Source: Struthio camelus (lineage: Eukaryota; Chordata; Aves; Struthioniformes; Struthionidae). From it: a DNA stretch of 64,000 bases. A program made the position numbers and the translations under genes. The notes beneath the pieces were generated by a model. It was not told where the DNA came from. It worked only from the letters and a program-made list of their open reading frames with translations, and did not search any database. Position 1 is the stretch's first letter. Each line of letters begins with the position of its first letter. The stretch covers positions 201,740,747 to 201,804,746 of the forward strand of contig NC_090942.1 in assembly GCF_040807025.1 (NCBI RefSeq). Reading direction: 5' to 3'. Below, one piece after another: positions 22,917 through 36,409 of the stretch.

Positions 22917-25900
22917 AAGGGAAACTTGCAAATAGTTTTGCCATAGGCATGAATGTCAAGGGGCCAAGCGCGCGTGTGTGTATGTTTTTTGGGGAGATTA
23001 GGTGTGTATAAAAGCAGGAATCCTGGGGGAGAGAATAAATAAGAGGAGGCTAAACCTGATTTCAGGCACTTTTAAATCTTGGTGCTCATCTAACCTATTA
23101 AACACTTCCTTTTATTTAGAAAAAAAAATCTGTTTAGGAACTGTGTGGGGCACGTCTGGCCTCAGAAGTGCTAACTGTTTCTTCCTTTTGTAACCCCACA
23201 AGTAAAATTAACTTCCTACCGAGACAAAGCAAGACCAGTTTAGTGTGCTCTAAGGCACGCACTACACACTGATGGGTAAACATTTCAGAGGCTTTACATG
23301 AGAATACTGGAAAAAACTTTTTAAAACCTCTAAGTAATGAAGAAGGGCAAAGAAATATGTTAAGCAGAGAATAGAAAGGATCCTGGAGTCTTTTCCATTC
23401 TTAACTTAGTGCAACAAAGTTTTACACAGCATAATGAGAGAAGCCGGGGAGGAGCTGCTGTCATCTAGTGTGATTTATTTTATTAGTGCAAACTACAGGC
23501 TGTATCATTCTGACCTCGTGCTAAATTGAGGTCAGTGTGTGTCACAAACACAAACTCTCCCTAGAGTGAATAGGAGCTTAGACTGAGGTACGTGTGTTGG
23601 ATGTCAGCTCAATAGAAGTTACACATGGGGTTTGTCACATGCTATACAGTACGTGGCACTGGGGCTAGCAGGTCAGACTTTATCTTCACTGTAAGGCCTT
23701 AATCTATATCTGAGTTAATCCTGTAGAGCCCACCCAGGTCAAGACCTGGCATTCTTCTGGTTCTTTGGAGTCATTATGGGAATTAATCTATTGTCCTGTG
23801 CTATAGCCTGGCTGGTGGAGTTCCTTGTCTTTGTGAACCGTGATTAGGTGTATTCCAGTGTTGTGTTAGCAAAAGCAGGAGGGTAGCTGTTCTGTATAAA
23901 GCAAATTGCTTGTTCGTTAACACAAATGCTTATAGCAGTAGGAGCAATCTTTGAAAGCACTATGTGAAAAGATTATCAACCAGACAGGGTATCAGAGCAG
24001 AAGGGATGGAAGATTTCTGCCTGACCATCCACGTTAGTCACCTAGGGTTGATCAGGAAAGGGATTCTTTGGCAGCCCACTGCACTGACCAACCTGGTGGC
24101 TTTTTTTTGAGTGTTCAGGAAGAAGTGGTGACTTTCCTAAGCTAAACCTGGATCCGGTTACTCCTTTTTGCAACAGTGCAATCACTATTTGCATAGAAGC
24201 TACTGTTCCTTTAACAATTCCCTAGTAAGAAATTAAAGATAGTGAGCAGGAGTCTAAGCTGAGCACTGCTGAGAAGCCTGTTGACATTTTCTTTTCCTTG
24301 ACAGAGCTTCAGGTCTTGCTGTAGGGAGCTAACATGGGAAGTCGGTAATAACTTGTCAGGGAGAAATGGCGAATAACAAAAGTATCTGAGTCGAACTAAG
24401 CTGCTAATGTATCTAAAAATGTGTGTGGAGTTAACGTGAACTATATGGGCTGTAAATTAAGATAACAGTCAAGCCTCACTAATCTACACTTCACTAGACC
24501 ACACGCTTCTTAGTGCACGCCAAAAATGTGCAGTCTCTTTCCCTGCCTCAGCCAACAGCTAATAGCAGATGCTGCAGGGAAGTCTCCTGTTACTAAGATT
24601 ACATTATTTTTACAGCATTTACTCAAGTGTTCACTGAGACACAATCAATGCTCATAAATAATGAAGACAGAGCTCAGGTGGACCAAAAGTGAAACACTGG
24701 GTGCAACTTGGCGCTCTGTGGACAATCCCCGCCAGGGCCTGGGAGGGCTTTGGAGGGGAGCACGGGCCTTAGGCCATCCGTGTCCTGCAGGCTAATTTTT
24801 GCCCTTTTGGACTAACTCACTAAATATGCCGTTTTGTATTGCCTGCAGTCATCAGTGCAAACTAGTGATGCCCTATTTATGTTCTTCCTTAGTTGTATAA
24901 ATAATGACTTAATTTCATTTTTTAAATACTCTTGGGATTGCACTTCTGCCTTTATGCCTCAGAGCTCAAATTTGAAGTGGGGCAGCCCTTGAGTGGGTGT
25001 TCACCCTCAAGAAACACTTTGGATTTGTCAGATTTCTCCCTAGTTTTAAGGCACTGAGGATATTTTACCTTAGTTTTGCATCATCACACAGTGATTAGGT
25101 TAACACGCAGTGTTTGCAGGGCGAGCTCTTCATCTCTCATTCACCCAAAGAATGCGCAGCGATGATATGAAATACCTAATGGCCTGGAGGAGAATTTGAC
25201 TGTGTCTATGCTCTACCTGATACATCTAATTTCAGAACTCTGAGACCAGTTTGCTTCTGAAACATGGCACTGACCATGCATATTGCTCAGTCTCCAGACA
25301 GATAGGGTCAGGACTTACAAGTCCTTCTGCCCTTCCAGGAGAGCCCCTCGTGCTTGCTTCTGCCAGGAGGTCTACCTGTATTGCAGGTTAGCGCTATCTG
25401 AAGGATGCTGGGCACTGAGCAGATGCAGATCCTCCACCCCCTACCTTGTACCAAGTGCCTTTGGGCATGGCCTGGGGGCTCTCCCGTGGGTGGGTGTTGC
25501 AGGCACAGCTAAAATGCCTTTCAAAGAAGGAGCATTTTGAATTCAAATCCAGGTAATATCCCTAGCCGTAGCTGGTAAAAGTCACTGTGGACAGTGTAAT
25601 GAGGTGCTTAACCTTCTGAGTCGTCTTCATCTCTTATGAAAGTGATGACTGGACTGGCACACAGCTGACCAGACAGGCCCTGCGTGAGCACCTGTCACTT
25701 GCCAAGTGAGTGGACAGACAGTGACACTTTCATTTAGCATGTTGCTTACCTGAAGTCGTTCGACTTCTCTTCCAAAGCCCTCTATGTGGCAACTCTGTCC
25801 CAAATCCACTCTGAAGCGCTGTTTTCCAGCCATGTTCGGAGAGGGGTAGTCCTGCGGTGCTGTCCATTCTGTAATGCAATGGCGTGGTTGCCTGTGTCTC

Positions 25901-28900
25901 TTAGGCCATGGCCACTGGACTCTCGTAGCAGCAGCAAAGGCAGAGCAACCCTCTCCAGACTCGGAGCCCCTGTTACTTTGAAAGTGACATTTTAGTGCTG
26001 CCCAAACTGGGCCTTTGACAAGACCTGAGTTTTTGGGTGTGCTGTGTGGAGAGGAAGGGTGGTTTCTAGAGCTTAATCTTAATCTTTCCAGTGCTGAGCC
26101 TTCTGGGTTGACTACAAGCAATTCCAGTTGGAATAGAGTTAAACATACACTTACATATTTTCTGGATCGTATAGGAAAGGTTTAGTGCTTTTCTTGGTGA
26201 AACTATATGCATTGACTAGTTTCTTCTTAGAGCTTTCCCTTTCTTTGTGAGATTGGGTCAAGTTTTCTCAGTTTGACCACACAGTTACAGAGTTCTGTTG
26301 CTATTTGATTCTTACTATTCTCATAATACTGTTCACAGTGATCTCTCAGAACTGCATAGCTTTAGCAGGGTAAGAGGGTCCTCCTCTTGCCTGAAAGTTT
26401 CATTATCCCCCAGACATCAAGAGAGCCTCCACTACACTTACTTAAATGCGTGTGACTAGACCTGCTTACCTGGAGAAGGCCACAGAACAGGTCAGAAATC
26501 CAGTGGGAGCAAAGAATAACTCTTTCCATACTTTTACCTAGTAGCAAGATTAATGGATTAATTTGTACTGTTTGCAAGTACAAATCAGGGTCCTGTGCTG
26601 CTTGGCCACATAAGTGAATCGCAAAAGTGATTGCTTCTCTGTGACCTGCAGAAAGCCCAGACAACCTGGATTGGTTTATCTTGGCCCTGGAATGTGCTTT
26701 TGGATGGGCTATCTGGAAGGGTGAGTGGACTGAGAAGTGAAATAGCTTGGCAGAGACAACTGCTGTTATTAGAAGAGAGGGAGGGGAGAGATGCCTCAGT
26801 CTTCCCTGAAGAGTTGTGATAAAGCTTTCTCCTCTGGTTCCTTCCTCCAATTCTGGGAAGGGAGGAAAAGAGCTGTGTTGTGAGTTTGTGAAGCTTTGTT
26901 ATCTCCTGAAGCAGAGCCTTTTCTGGCGCCAAGCTGAGTCCCGTCTTCTGAGAAAGGGAACATTCCCTACCAGCAGCCCCGACAGCTTGCTGTTGCTAGC
27001 CACCAACTATTCCATGCTCCACCTACACCAAATCCTGCTCTTGTTGCTCTCCGGTACCCTAACCCTACCATTTTCTGGGTTACAGCAGGCCACTAGATTG
27101 TTCTCTGGCCTTTTTTTTTTTTTTTCCTGCCTCATGGACCCACAGGAACTATCAGTGAAATAATTTCGGTCCTGGCAAGGAATGTCTTTCACGGAAAGTT
27201 AATGGGGACTTTTCCTTGGGTGTTGCTCCTGGGTTTGTTCCTACCCACCCAGGCGAATGGAGGTGGCTTGTTAATCCAGGGGACCTCAGTCTTTCTGTGC
27301 TAACGTTTGAAATCTAGGAGTCCTTTCATGTGGATTTATAGCCCATTCCTTTACAGCGTAGACAGAAAGTAAAATAGCTGTGTGTTGATGCTGCTCCAAA
27401 GCCTTCCTTTATGTATCAAGAAGGTCAGACAAGTTCTTCCAAAGTCTGCTAGGAATGAGTCCCAAAGCAGCTCTGTGGACAGTGGATACACCCTAGTGTC
27501 CTCAGAGCTGAACTTGGGTAACAGCGGTACCCATGTGGATATGACCTAGAGAGGCTTCACAGTCATAAGAGCTGTGCTCAAACAGTGTTCCCCTCTCTGC
27601 TGAAATCTAGTCAGCCTAGCTGAAACGCGTGTAGTTCATGCAAAGCTTTAGGCGGTCTCCTCTGAGAGATGGGGATTTTTTGGTATTGTTTTGTTTTGGT
27701 TTTGTTTTCCTCAGCATCTCTGTAGACAATGAAGAAAAATAAAAGTGGGTAAATGACAAATTCTGTGTGGACCAGCCCAGCCCTAGGCACTCATGCAAAA
27801 ATCTAACAATGAAGAAAAGGCTAATATATTGCTAAAATGTCACTGTGTAGAGCCAGAAGGTCAGCACTTTTGTAATTATGGAGTGATGAAGCCAAGGGGA
27901 AAAGCCAACATTAACAAAAAGACGTGATTGTTTTAAATTCTGACCACCTTACTGGGTGGTTTCCCTGAGAAGATGTTCCAGATGTAATCTTGGCATAAAT
28001 TAATCAGTTGCAAAACATCTGCAGGGTTTCTTAGAAAACGTGGAATTTAGCAGATACTGTGTATGCTCCAGCTTAACCCTCTGGTTCATATTTTGATTCA
28101 GGAAACAAATGCAAGCACTTGCTCTTCTAACCGTAAACAGCTCATAGACTGGAAAGTTGTTTAACGTTGTTTCTCGACCTTTTGTGAAAAAGGGCTCCAG
28201 ATGAGATAAAACAATTAGGCAGCTGAGCCCCTGGGACTGTGTGTGCATGTGTGTGTTGGAATAGTCTGTTCAACTTGAAAACCTCCCCCTGCACCTCCTT
28301 CTGCACCCGAAGTGTAGCCATTGTTCCTGGAGGTCAAATATTCAGCTGTTTGAGTGACAGGATCTTTAACAGCATCTTTTTCATCAGTGAGCCAAGTCCT
28401 GTGCCCGCTTGTCTGTCATATCTGTACTCGAATTGCTTAAATATTGTTTCAGATGGGGAGGTTTTAATCTGGATATGCAGAGCGGAGTAATGCTGTGGGG
28501 GAATGTTTAATTGGCTCCCAGCAGAGCAGCGAGAGCCATGGTGGTGTGTGGGTTTTTTCCTCCAGAAGTGTTACCATTTTCACGTTCTATTAATGTCCTC
28601 TGGTAGTTTAAATGCAGCATCATATTACAGTGGAGTTTGTTTCCCTCCCAGACTGCATACAAATGAAGGTCATTTTACTTGTATTTTTAGAAGGTTGAGA
28701 AAACTTAGCAAATTTGTAGCTTTGAACAGCATTGTTGACTGTTGTATGTCTGCACAAAAATATTTCCAATAAACCTTTTATTAAAGCAACTCAATGGACC
28801 GACGCTTGTTTATTTTATATATCCCCCACCTCAAGTTTTACAGCAGAAGAGTATAATGTTAAGTGCAATCAAGTTTTAGCCTGCAAAGCCAGTGGGCATT

Positions 28901-31900
28901 TTTTTCATTACTTTTTTGGTGTATTTTAAGGGCCTGCTTCCATTAGCGCTACAAACAGAACTCAGGTTCCTTCCGATGGGACGTGAATCAGACCCCAAAC
29001 GTAAGACTAGCATATCCAAATAAGAATGATACCAGCTGGCTTACAGCATGCACCTGGTATTCCTGTGGTGTAGCCAAGGGGGAAAACCTTTTTAATACAA
29101 ACTAGGTGGCTCCTAAGCGTTTCTCCTAGGAATAACACGTTTGTTCTCACCAAGGCCTCACTAAAATAAGCTTGGAGGATTTTTTTTTTTTTTTGTTCTG
29201 TCTATACTCAACTAGATGCAATAAGGGGAAATTAAGCCCTAAAAAAAAAAATCTTTGGACTATTCTCACAGCTAGAGTTGCAAGAGGCTTTTCTAACTGG
29301 GCCTATGCTCTCTCATATTGTTGCTGAGAGGGAAGGGTCTGATGTTGCATGAGGAAGATCAGAGATGCCTTTCTCTAGACCATCCTGAGAACAGAGGAAG
29401 GATGGATTTCTCCCATTTCTACCTGAGCAGGAATATCAAATCCAGTCTTGGGCGGTGTTCAGCTAATACTGCCCCGCGCACTCAAATTACCTCATCTTGA
29501 GAAGTTCCTCTCAGCTTCATTTGCCTCCAGTGAGACAGCCATGGGAAGCACTGCTCAAAGGCTTTCATGTCCCCAGTAGCTCTGTGTCCACAGACCCCCC
29601 CCAGGGGCCATGAGCTGTGATCCTCTGTGCTGCAACACATTCCTTCCATTGAACAAATGTTATTTCGTAGTCAACCGCAGACCACCGTGTCCCTCCTGAG
29701 CCTGCAGGAGGCTGGGGAATTACACACCAGGGCACCTCTGCAGCTGAGCTTTGCTAACCGGGGCTGTAAGACCTAAAGGCTCTGCCAACTCAGTGCAACA
29801 GCCTCATCCTCTCCAAACAAACACATTGTGCATGCACCGAGTAAGGAGTGATACTCGTAATGGCTGACGTTAACTTTGCAGTAAAAATTGGCCTGACTAG
29901 ATTTTTGGTGGCCTCAAGGAATGCACATTGTAAGATCCTTATAGCAGGTAAAAGTGTATGAATTTTAATAGCGAGATCTTTTCTTCCACATGTTGTTAAA
30001 TATTGGAATTCAATAGATTTTACCAGAAATGAAATGCATATTTGTATATAGGCTGGCTAAAAACTTGTCCTCCTTGGGGTGCCATAGCTAAATGAATGTT
30101 TTTTTCCTTATAGATTTTCACATTGCTGACAGAACCATTTTTAAAGCATAGAGAAACAAATTACTTCTGGATTTTTAAAATTAAACAAAAAGGGATTGTA
30201 AGCCAAATTTCCCCTCTTCCGCTTACAAGCCATTCCTTGAGCACATTTCAAAACACTTTTATCACAGAAGCCAAATCTAGTACCTGCTTTTCCTTTTTCA
30301 CAAGAAATAAAAAGCCTCTGATGAACTCTTTGTGTATCCCTGTTGTACTGTATTATATGCCTGCTTAGTCCCTTGCCTCCACAGCATCAGTTCAGGCTGT
30401 AGGGACTTCACTGTATGTAAAGACTTCTGACGCATCTGGGCAATCAATTATTCCTAAGTAAAATCGATGATAAAACTTGAATAAGTTTTATTCAGTCAGT
30501 CGAGGGAGAACTTGGTGCTTAGCTGGCTGCTCCCTACACTGCTTTCTCTTGCACATTGTGCTAAAAGTGAAATAATTCTGAGAATTGTTAAATATAATGA
30601 ATTGCTACTTAAAGCCCTTATTAGATATATTAGTCGAATAATCACCTCTGAGACTTTCTCTCTAGCAGTTTGACAAGGAAGGCTGTGAGAGCGTCTAGTG
30701 CTCATGTCCCAGAGCCAAATATTTGCTGGAGCAGCTGCTAAGGCCGTTGCTGGCGGTCTTCAGTGCCTCATACCAGACCAAAACGGAATCAAAGACTAAA
30801 CCCTTAGATTAATGCTCAAGTCTGAAATGGGAGTATTAAAAAATAAAAGTGTAACTGAGAAAGGTCCAGTTAAGGAATGTTAAGCAAGAAGCTTTCAGAA
30901 ACATAATCCCTTTCAGGGAGCGCTGCTCCTGCAGTACCCAGCCACCTAGACTGCTCCCTCCCCGAGACATCCCTCCAAATATAGCTTTGCGCCTCTGTTA
31001 ACACTCCCAGTGTCTGCAGCGCCATGAGCCCTCAGAAACTTGGAAGGAGCCGTGGGTTTCCTGCTGCTTTCTCCTCGGCAGAAATATGGGGCTGTGGAGA
31101 AATGCACGGAAATGTCACGAAAAACCGCTGGGGTTTCTTGGCTGCCTGTGCTGCATGGAGAGGGCTGCGGAGGAGCTCTCGGGCAGATGCTGAGGAGCCA
31201 GGGCCAAAGCAGGGAGTGGTGGCACCACCAGCATGGCTCTACCCGGGGGGCAGCGCTTAGCTGGGGCACGCAGTGCAAGGAAGGTCGGTAGGAGGGAGCC
31301 AGCTCCAAGGCACTGGCCCAGCCCTGTGCTCCCGTTGCGTCTTCACGCAGTGACTACCGTGACTGAGCATGGAAGGATGCTGGAGGACATCATTACCTCA
31401 TGATGGTAGACAATCACCCTGGTTCCCCCTCTGCATTTCCTGTGGGGGGTCAGGTGCTGGGTGCTGGCCCAGACACTGTCACATCATTGGGGGGGTGGGA
31501 GGGGCCTGTGCTAGCATGCTGTGGTAAGTGATCACACGAAGCTGCTCCATGAGTGATGAAGCCATACTGTGAAAATGCAAGTTCAAGGCACTTGGACACC
31601 TAAATGCTCCCATTGGGGAAGCTGGAGAGGTGGGGGAAAGGGGTCAACTGAGGCTGACCTACAGACTGGCCACAACTGCCTGGTGGTGGTTGTCATGGCC
31701 AAGCGAGCAAGAGGGTCCCATGGTCTTGACCGAAGCTGTGGAGTTGACTGTTCTTGTTGGTGACTGGTACAGGTAACTGTAGCACCTGAGAGTCTTTCAG
31801 GAGACAGGAGACTGGAAGAAAAGGGAACCTTGGGGTTGTTTTTGTTCTATTTATATAATGCATTGGATTTGTTTTTTAGCTGTTTACAACTGTGCTGATC

Positions 31901-31994
31901 CTTCTCCCTCTTCCCCTTTGCCACAATGAGGGTTGTGGAAGGAGCTGCCTCCCAGCAAATTAGTATAGGATTTTTAACTGGAAAAATTAAATAG

Positions 31995-32027
31995 AGACAC
32001 CCCCCCCATGGGGGGGGGGGGGTGTCT
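31995..32027. repeat. Perfect inverted repeat of C and G runs
   Basis: A 13-bp arm AGACACCCCCCCC (31995-32007) is followed by AT and 13 G ending in TGTCT. The arms pair perfectly as a hairpin, with AT plus five G in the loop. The G strand could instead form a quadruplex, and the C strand an i-motif. Confidence 0.8.
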
Positions 32028-33049
32028 TTACAATAATGTGCAGATTGTCAGGTGTGTGAAATCAGTAAGATTCTTTCTCCCCAAAGCAAATATTGAGAGA
32101 ATCAGCAGCTGCATAAGCCAGTATTTACCTTTAGGGTAATAAATAGGAGAGACTGCAAAAGAAGTTGGTGTCCTCTCCTCAGAGGACGGACAGCCTGCAG
32201 CCAGCCTTGACCCTGGTGCAGCGGGCACAGCGCCGGTGAGCGCGGGCAGCTTTGTCTCCCACCTAGATCTGGCTCGTTGCCCCAAAATATCAAACGCTTC
32301 ACTAGTCCATCCCCCTGAGCTTTCAAAATATTTCCCAAATGCAATTGAATGAAGGTGGTCAGTATCTTGGAAGGGACATAAGCATTTTCATTTTACTGTT
32401 GTGTTATTACTGCTTTCTGAATATCTGTTAACCTGCCCTGCCTTAATGACAGAGCTGCGGCTGAATCCAAAAGTAGTGCTGCCCTATTTTTTTTTGTTTT
32501 CAGGTTAACCTACAAATGCAAACCAATTTGGGCTGTGCCCTGATGTGCTGCTGTAGTAATATGAGGAAGGCTTGACAGAGAGTAACTCTCATGTTTTTGA
32601 ATTAAAAACATTTTTTTTTAGCTGGATGCGTAACTAGTCTCCTGATTTTTGCAGGCGGCTTCCTGGAGAACTGTAAACAGCAAATAAGTGTTTATTATCT
32701 GAAAGTGAAGGACTATTGTGTTTAGGAAAACGAATATTATTGTGCTCTTTGTTGAACATCTGGATCGTACTTCTGCTATTATAAGCCTACTGAGTGAGTG
32801 AAAAGAGCCTGCAATGGCAGACAAGATTTTGTCTTCAATGTTTAAGAGGGCAAATTTTCTTTTCAGCTTTCCTAACATACTATGGGAGGGCGAACAACAG
32901 CGGGAAAACACCTCTCTCCTCAGTGCGTTGCGTGTGCTCACCAGGCCATGCAGGGTATAGACAAATGACTGACTGACTTGATTGGTTTCGCCTCGTCAAA
33001 AATTGCCACCAAAAGTGATAAATATTACAGCAAAATAAATGAAGTTAAG

Positions 33050-34720
33050 TGACTTGTGCCCAAGCCACCTGCCCACTCAGGGCACGGCTGCTGGCCCGGC
33101 ACATCCCTCGGCAGCCCGAGCTGCGCGCGAGTCACCGTGCCCTCGGCGAGGTTTCTCTCCCGCACGTAAATGGAAAGCTCCCTGGAAAGGGAGCTGGCGG
33201 CTGGTTAGCGGGGAAGCACGAGCCGAAGGAGAAATGAGGCCCAAAAACCGTTATAAAGAAGCCAGGGCGGAGGAGCCGGGAGGACGTGAACCCCGAGCGG
33301 CTTGAAAAAGAAACCCGGGATCGGCACGGTGGCATTTTGGCGTTTTTCCATAGAGAACACATTGAGCTAAGCAAATACGACAGCGCTTCTGTGATTAAAT
33401 TAAGTGATTAGTAAAGTGTCAGGCCGGCAAGCGGGGGGATTGTCTTAACACCTCGCGACTTGCTGCAGACAGAGGCTGGGCAGGGTCCCCGCTCAGCTGG
33501 CTCCGCTCGGAGGACGAGGAGGAAGGGGAATACGGCTGGCATGGGCTGACGCGCCGTGTCCAGGCCATTGCCAAGTGCTCCTGAGCCGAGAAGTGTTGCA
33601 AGCCCTGCTGAGGCCAGAGAAGTAACACAAAGGGACCTACAGAGAAGCAAGAAATACGAGCAGGAAACAATAAAATGAGATGCAGCTTGGAAAAATACAA
33701 GGGAATGCACGCGGGGAATAATAGTTAATGATGACTTTGGTGGGAGGAAAAGAAGGGGAAAGCAGAAAATCTGGAGGTTGGGGGGGGGGAGGGGGGGGAG
33801 GGAAGCAGCTCCGGGACGACTGAACGTGACCGGCCCAAGAGCGGCGCCTCCAGAGCTGCCTCCTCGCCTACGGGCGTCACGCTGCTGCGCTCAGCAACGG
33901 ACTGCGACCGCAGCAAGCCCCGCTTTTCCGCTGATAAATATGGAAATCCCCAGTAACGGCTGAACGGAGGCATTCGGTTATGGTGTTAATATGGGAGGAA
34001 AAGTCTTTTTCCTCTGATAAGGGCTGGCAATCAGGTAAGTGGCTCGGGAGGGGGTTGGAAGGGCTGCGGCCGCCCCGCTCCGTCTCGCGCCCGTCCCCCA
34101 CAGCCCCTACACAGCCGTCACTGTGCAGGGGGTTTCGCACCAGATTTAGGCAAGGAATAAGCAGTCGTTCACGTGCTCACGGGGAGTCGATCCCTTGCCC
34201 CCAGCCGACGGTGGGGTCGCTGTCCGGTCGCCTTCGGAGACACTTTGCCAGCAGCAATTACGCACAAAAGCCAAGCCCAAGGAAGGCGCAGGCCCAGTGC
34301 AAGGCCGGCGGGGGGCTTCCTCCACGGCCCCCGAAGGCGGCACGGCAGCACCCTCGTGCCCCAGCAACACCCCTGGTCCCTGCCAGCGTTAGTTAAAAAA
34401 AGTAAGCCATAGGCTTCAAACTGCAAGCAAGCGAGGATATAAATTTAAGGGGCGTAAACAGCAGGAAAGGAGAGGAGTTGTTCAGGGCGGGCTGGGAAGA
34501 CGGACCGGCGCAATGGGACGTAACCGAGCGAGGGGAAGCGCCGGGGCTGCGGGGAGGGCGGCCGGAGCAGCGCCCCGGGCGCCCCGAGCTGGGTGAGAGG
34601 CCGCAGGCGGCAGCAGGCCAGCCCGGGCTGCGGGGTCGGGGGCGACGTGGCTTCCGGACGGTTTCCGTCTCCTCCTGTGGACACATAAGGCTAAAAGCGA
34701 ATTAACACGCCGTACGGCAG
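33050..34720. other. Orphan CpG-rich block (candidate CpG island) without a recognised gene
   Basis: CpG dinucleotides and GC content rise sharply compared with the AT-rich flanks, and many short open frames appear on both strands, as is usual for CpG islands. The block lies about 2 kb past the inferred SHISA2 poly(A) site. No conserved protein was recognised. It could be the promoter of an unannotated or non-coding transcript, or a Polycomb-type island of the SHISA2 domain. Confidence 0.45.
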
Positions 34721-35095
34721 GTTTAGAAGGAGGGCGGCTGGGTTTGTAATCCCTAGAAATCAGTCTCTCGGAAGGAAGGGGAAAAAAAAAAGGCACAGAA
34801 AGAAAGGGTACCCAGCGACACTGCTCTTGGCAGCAGCTGACAGCGAAGGCTGGTGTTCGGCTGGTTTCAGGCTGCTGTGCCCCGTTTAGCTTTACTTCTG
34901 GCGCAGCTCAGCCCAGCAGGAGCTGGCCCATGGGCTGCCCCGAAATGCAGCAAGAGCGGCGCGCTCGCCGTTAGCCATCCGCCAGGTTTTTCTAGTCCGC
35001 GTACTGCATGCGGTTCCTCTGACGTGCAGCTAACTAGGCCACAGCCCCAACTCCCGAAATAGCTCAGAAAAGTGAACAAAAGCAGTTTGCCTCCC

Positions 35096-35118
35096 TCCAC
35101 CACCACCACCACCACCAC
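35096..35118. repeat. (CAC)n short trinucleotide repeat
   Basis: A run of about seven CAC/ACC units lies in GC-rich intergenic sequence. It is a simple repeat with no coding context that I can support. Confidence 0.7.
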
Positions 35119-36409
35119 GCTGGCTTTCTCAGCGCTCATCAGCAACACCTTCACGCTCTTTCCTCGTGCTCTCCCCACTCAGCAAGCAGAGCAGAAGAAA
35201 ACCTGCCCCTCCTGATAGCCACCAAGGAAAATAAATCTCCCCATAATACAACAGGAAAAGTTTTGGCACAAGAATATTGGCCTCCGCTGCTAAGCGTTCA
35301 CGAAGGCAGGCAGCACGTCTCGTCTGAACTGCGAGCGAGTCCCCTTTCTGCCAGCTGCGTGGAGCATCCTGCAGCGGCTTCAGTCCTGCTCCTTCGCCTC
35401 CCTTGAAAGCCAAGAAACCAATGCGCTTACATGCAGGCTAACACCAGCCAAGGCTACATTTTTCCAGACTGTTCGTTCCTATTTCTGAGTCCCAAACACT
35501 GATGAGCACCCATTTCCTACTCCTGCCTTTTCCCCCCCGCTGCCCCGGGCCGTGCGTCTGCCTCGGGTCGCAGCACGAGCGCCCGGGAGGTCCCGGCCGG
35601 CGCATGCCCCAGCCGGGAGCCGAGGGCGCCCTGCTCCGCCGGCCCAGCCGCCACCGCTGGCACGGCCCGGCTGCCGCCCGCCAGCCTGCCAAGTTACGCC
35701 ACCGGCACAACCGGGTTTTGTTTCACTTACGAGAACTAATTTTGCTCGAGTGAAAAAGTCTCAGTTTAGAAGGAAGTGGGAACAGCACAGCAGCTCAGCA
35801 TGAATCATTAGATAGAAAAGCTTAGCATTTCTAAAAGCAAAATCCTCTGAACATCTTTTGCTCCCGAGTAAGTGGAGGTACTAGGAAAGGGGGATGCTGA
35901 CAATCTTTTCCTGAAGCCAAAAAAACAAATCTGTGTTCCAGTTGCTATGTATCCGCAGCCGGCGGCGGTTCTCCTCCCCAACATACTGCAAGCAGCGTCG
36001 GCCAAAGACAGCTCGTCTCAACAGCTCCGCGTTGAGGCTCCCTGTCCAGCCAAAGCAGCTATCGCAGCCTTTAATCCCAAAGGTATTGCTGGCTCAGGAG
36101 GCCCCAGATCCACATTTAAAAATGCTTTGCCAGAGTCTGCAGGACTTGGGTAGTCAGGTCTGCTCTTGTGGAGCAACATCCCAGTGCTTAACAGAGGAAA
36201 GTAAGGCACCAACTGAAGAACAAAATCACTACGACAGAGCAACCCCCCCAAAAAGTCACACCATGAAGTATTTATTAAGAAACAAAGGGGCTTTTTTCTT
36301 CATTTGTAAGAAACACTTCAAAACCAAGTGCCCTTTCAGAGATTTAAAGGCTATATCAAATGTTACCATTGGTTTCACATTATTATACAGGACATTAAAA
36401 AAAACACCA

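Larger units (their letters stand above)
21036..36409. other. ATP8A2-SHISA2 intergenic region
   Basis: This region lies between the convergent ATP8A2 and SHISA2 genes. No gene was recognised. Open frames of 115-164 codons at 25627-26121 and 26362-26932 (- strand) show no domain, no splice support and ambiguous coding character. Contents include a CA microsatellite, candidate regulatory clusters near 22.9 kb, closely spaced poly(A) hexamers on both strands at 28768-28782, a perfect C/G hairpin at 31995-32027, a G-rich tract at about 33779-33802, and a CpG-rich block at about 33050-34720 that continues patchily to about 35720. Confidence 0.7.

Noticed and set aside
25627-26121. 164-codon open frame on the - strand
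   Set aside because: No domain or family recognised, atypical composition, overlapping open frame on the other strand and no supporting signals.
26362-26932. Overlapping 162- and 115-codon open frames on the - strand
   Set aside because: Two overlapping frames on the same strand, neither recognisable; typical chance frames.
27056-27070. Telomere-like CCCTAACCCTA
   Set aside because: Fewer than two full units, no array; chance match.
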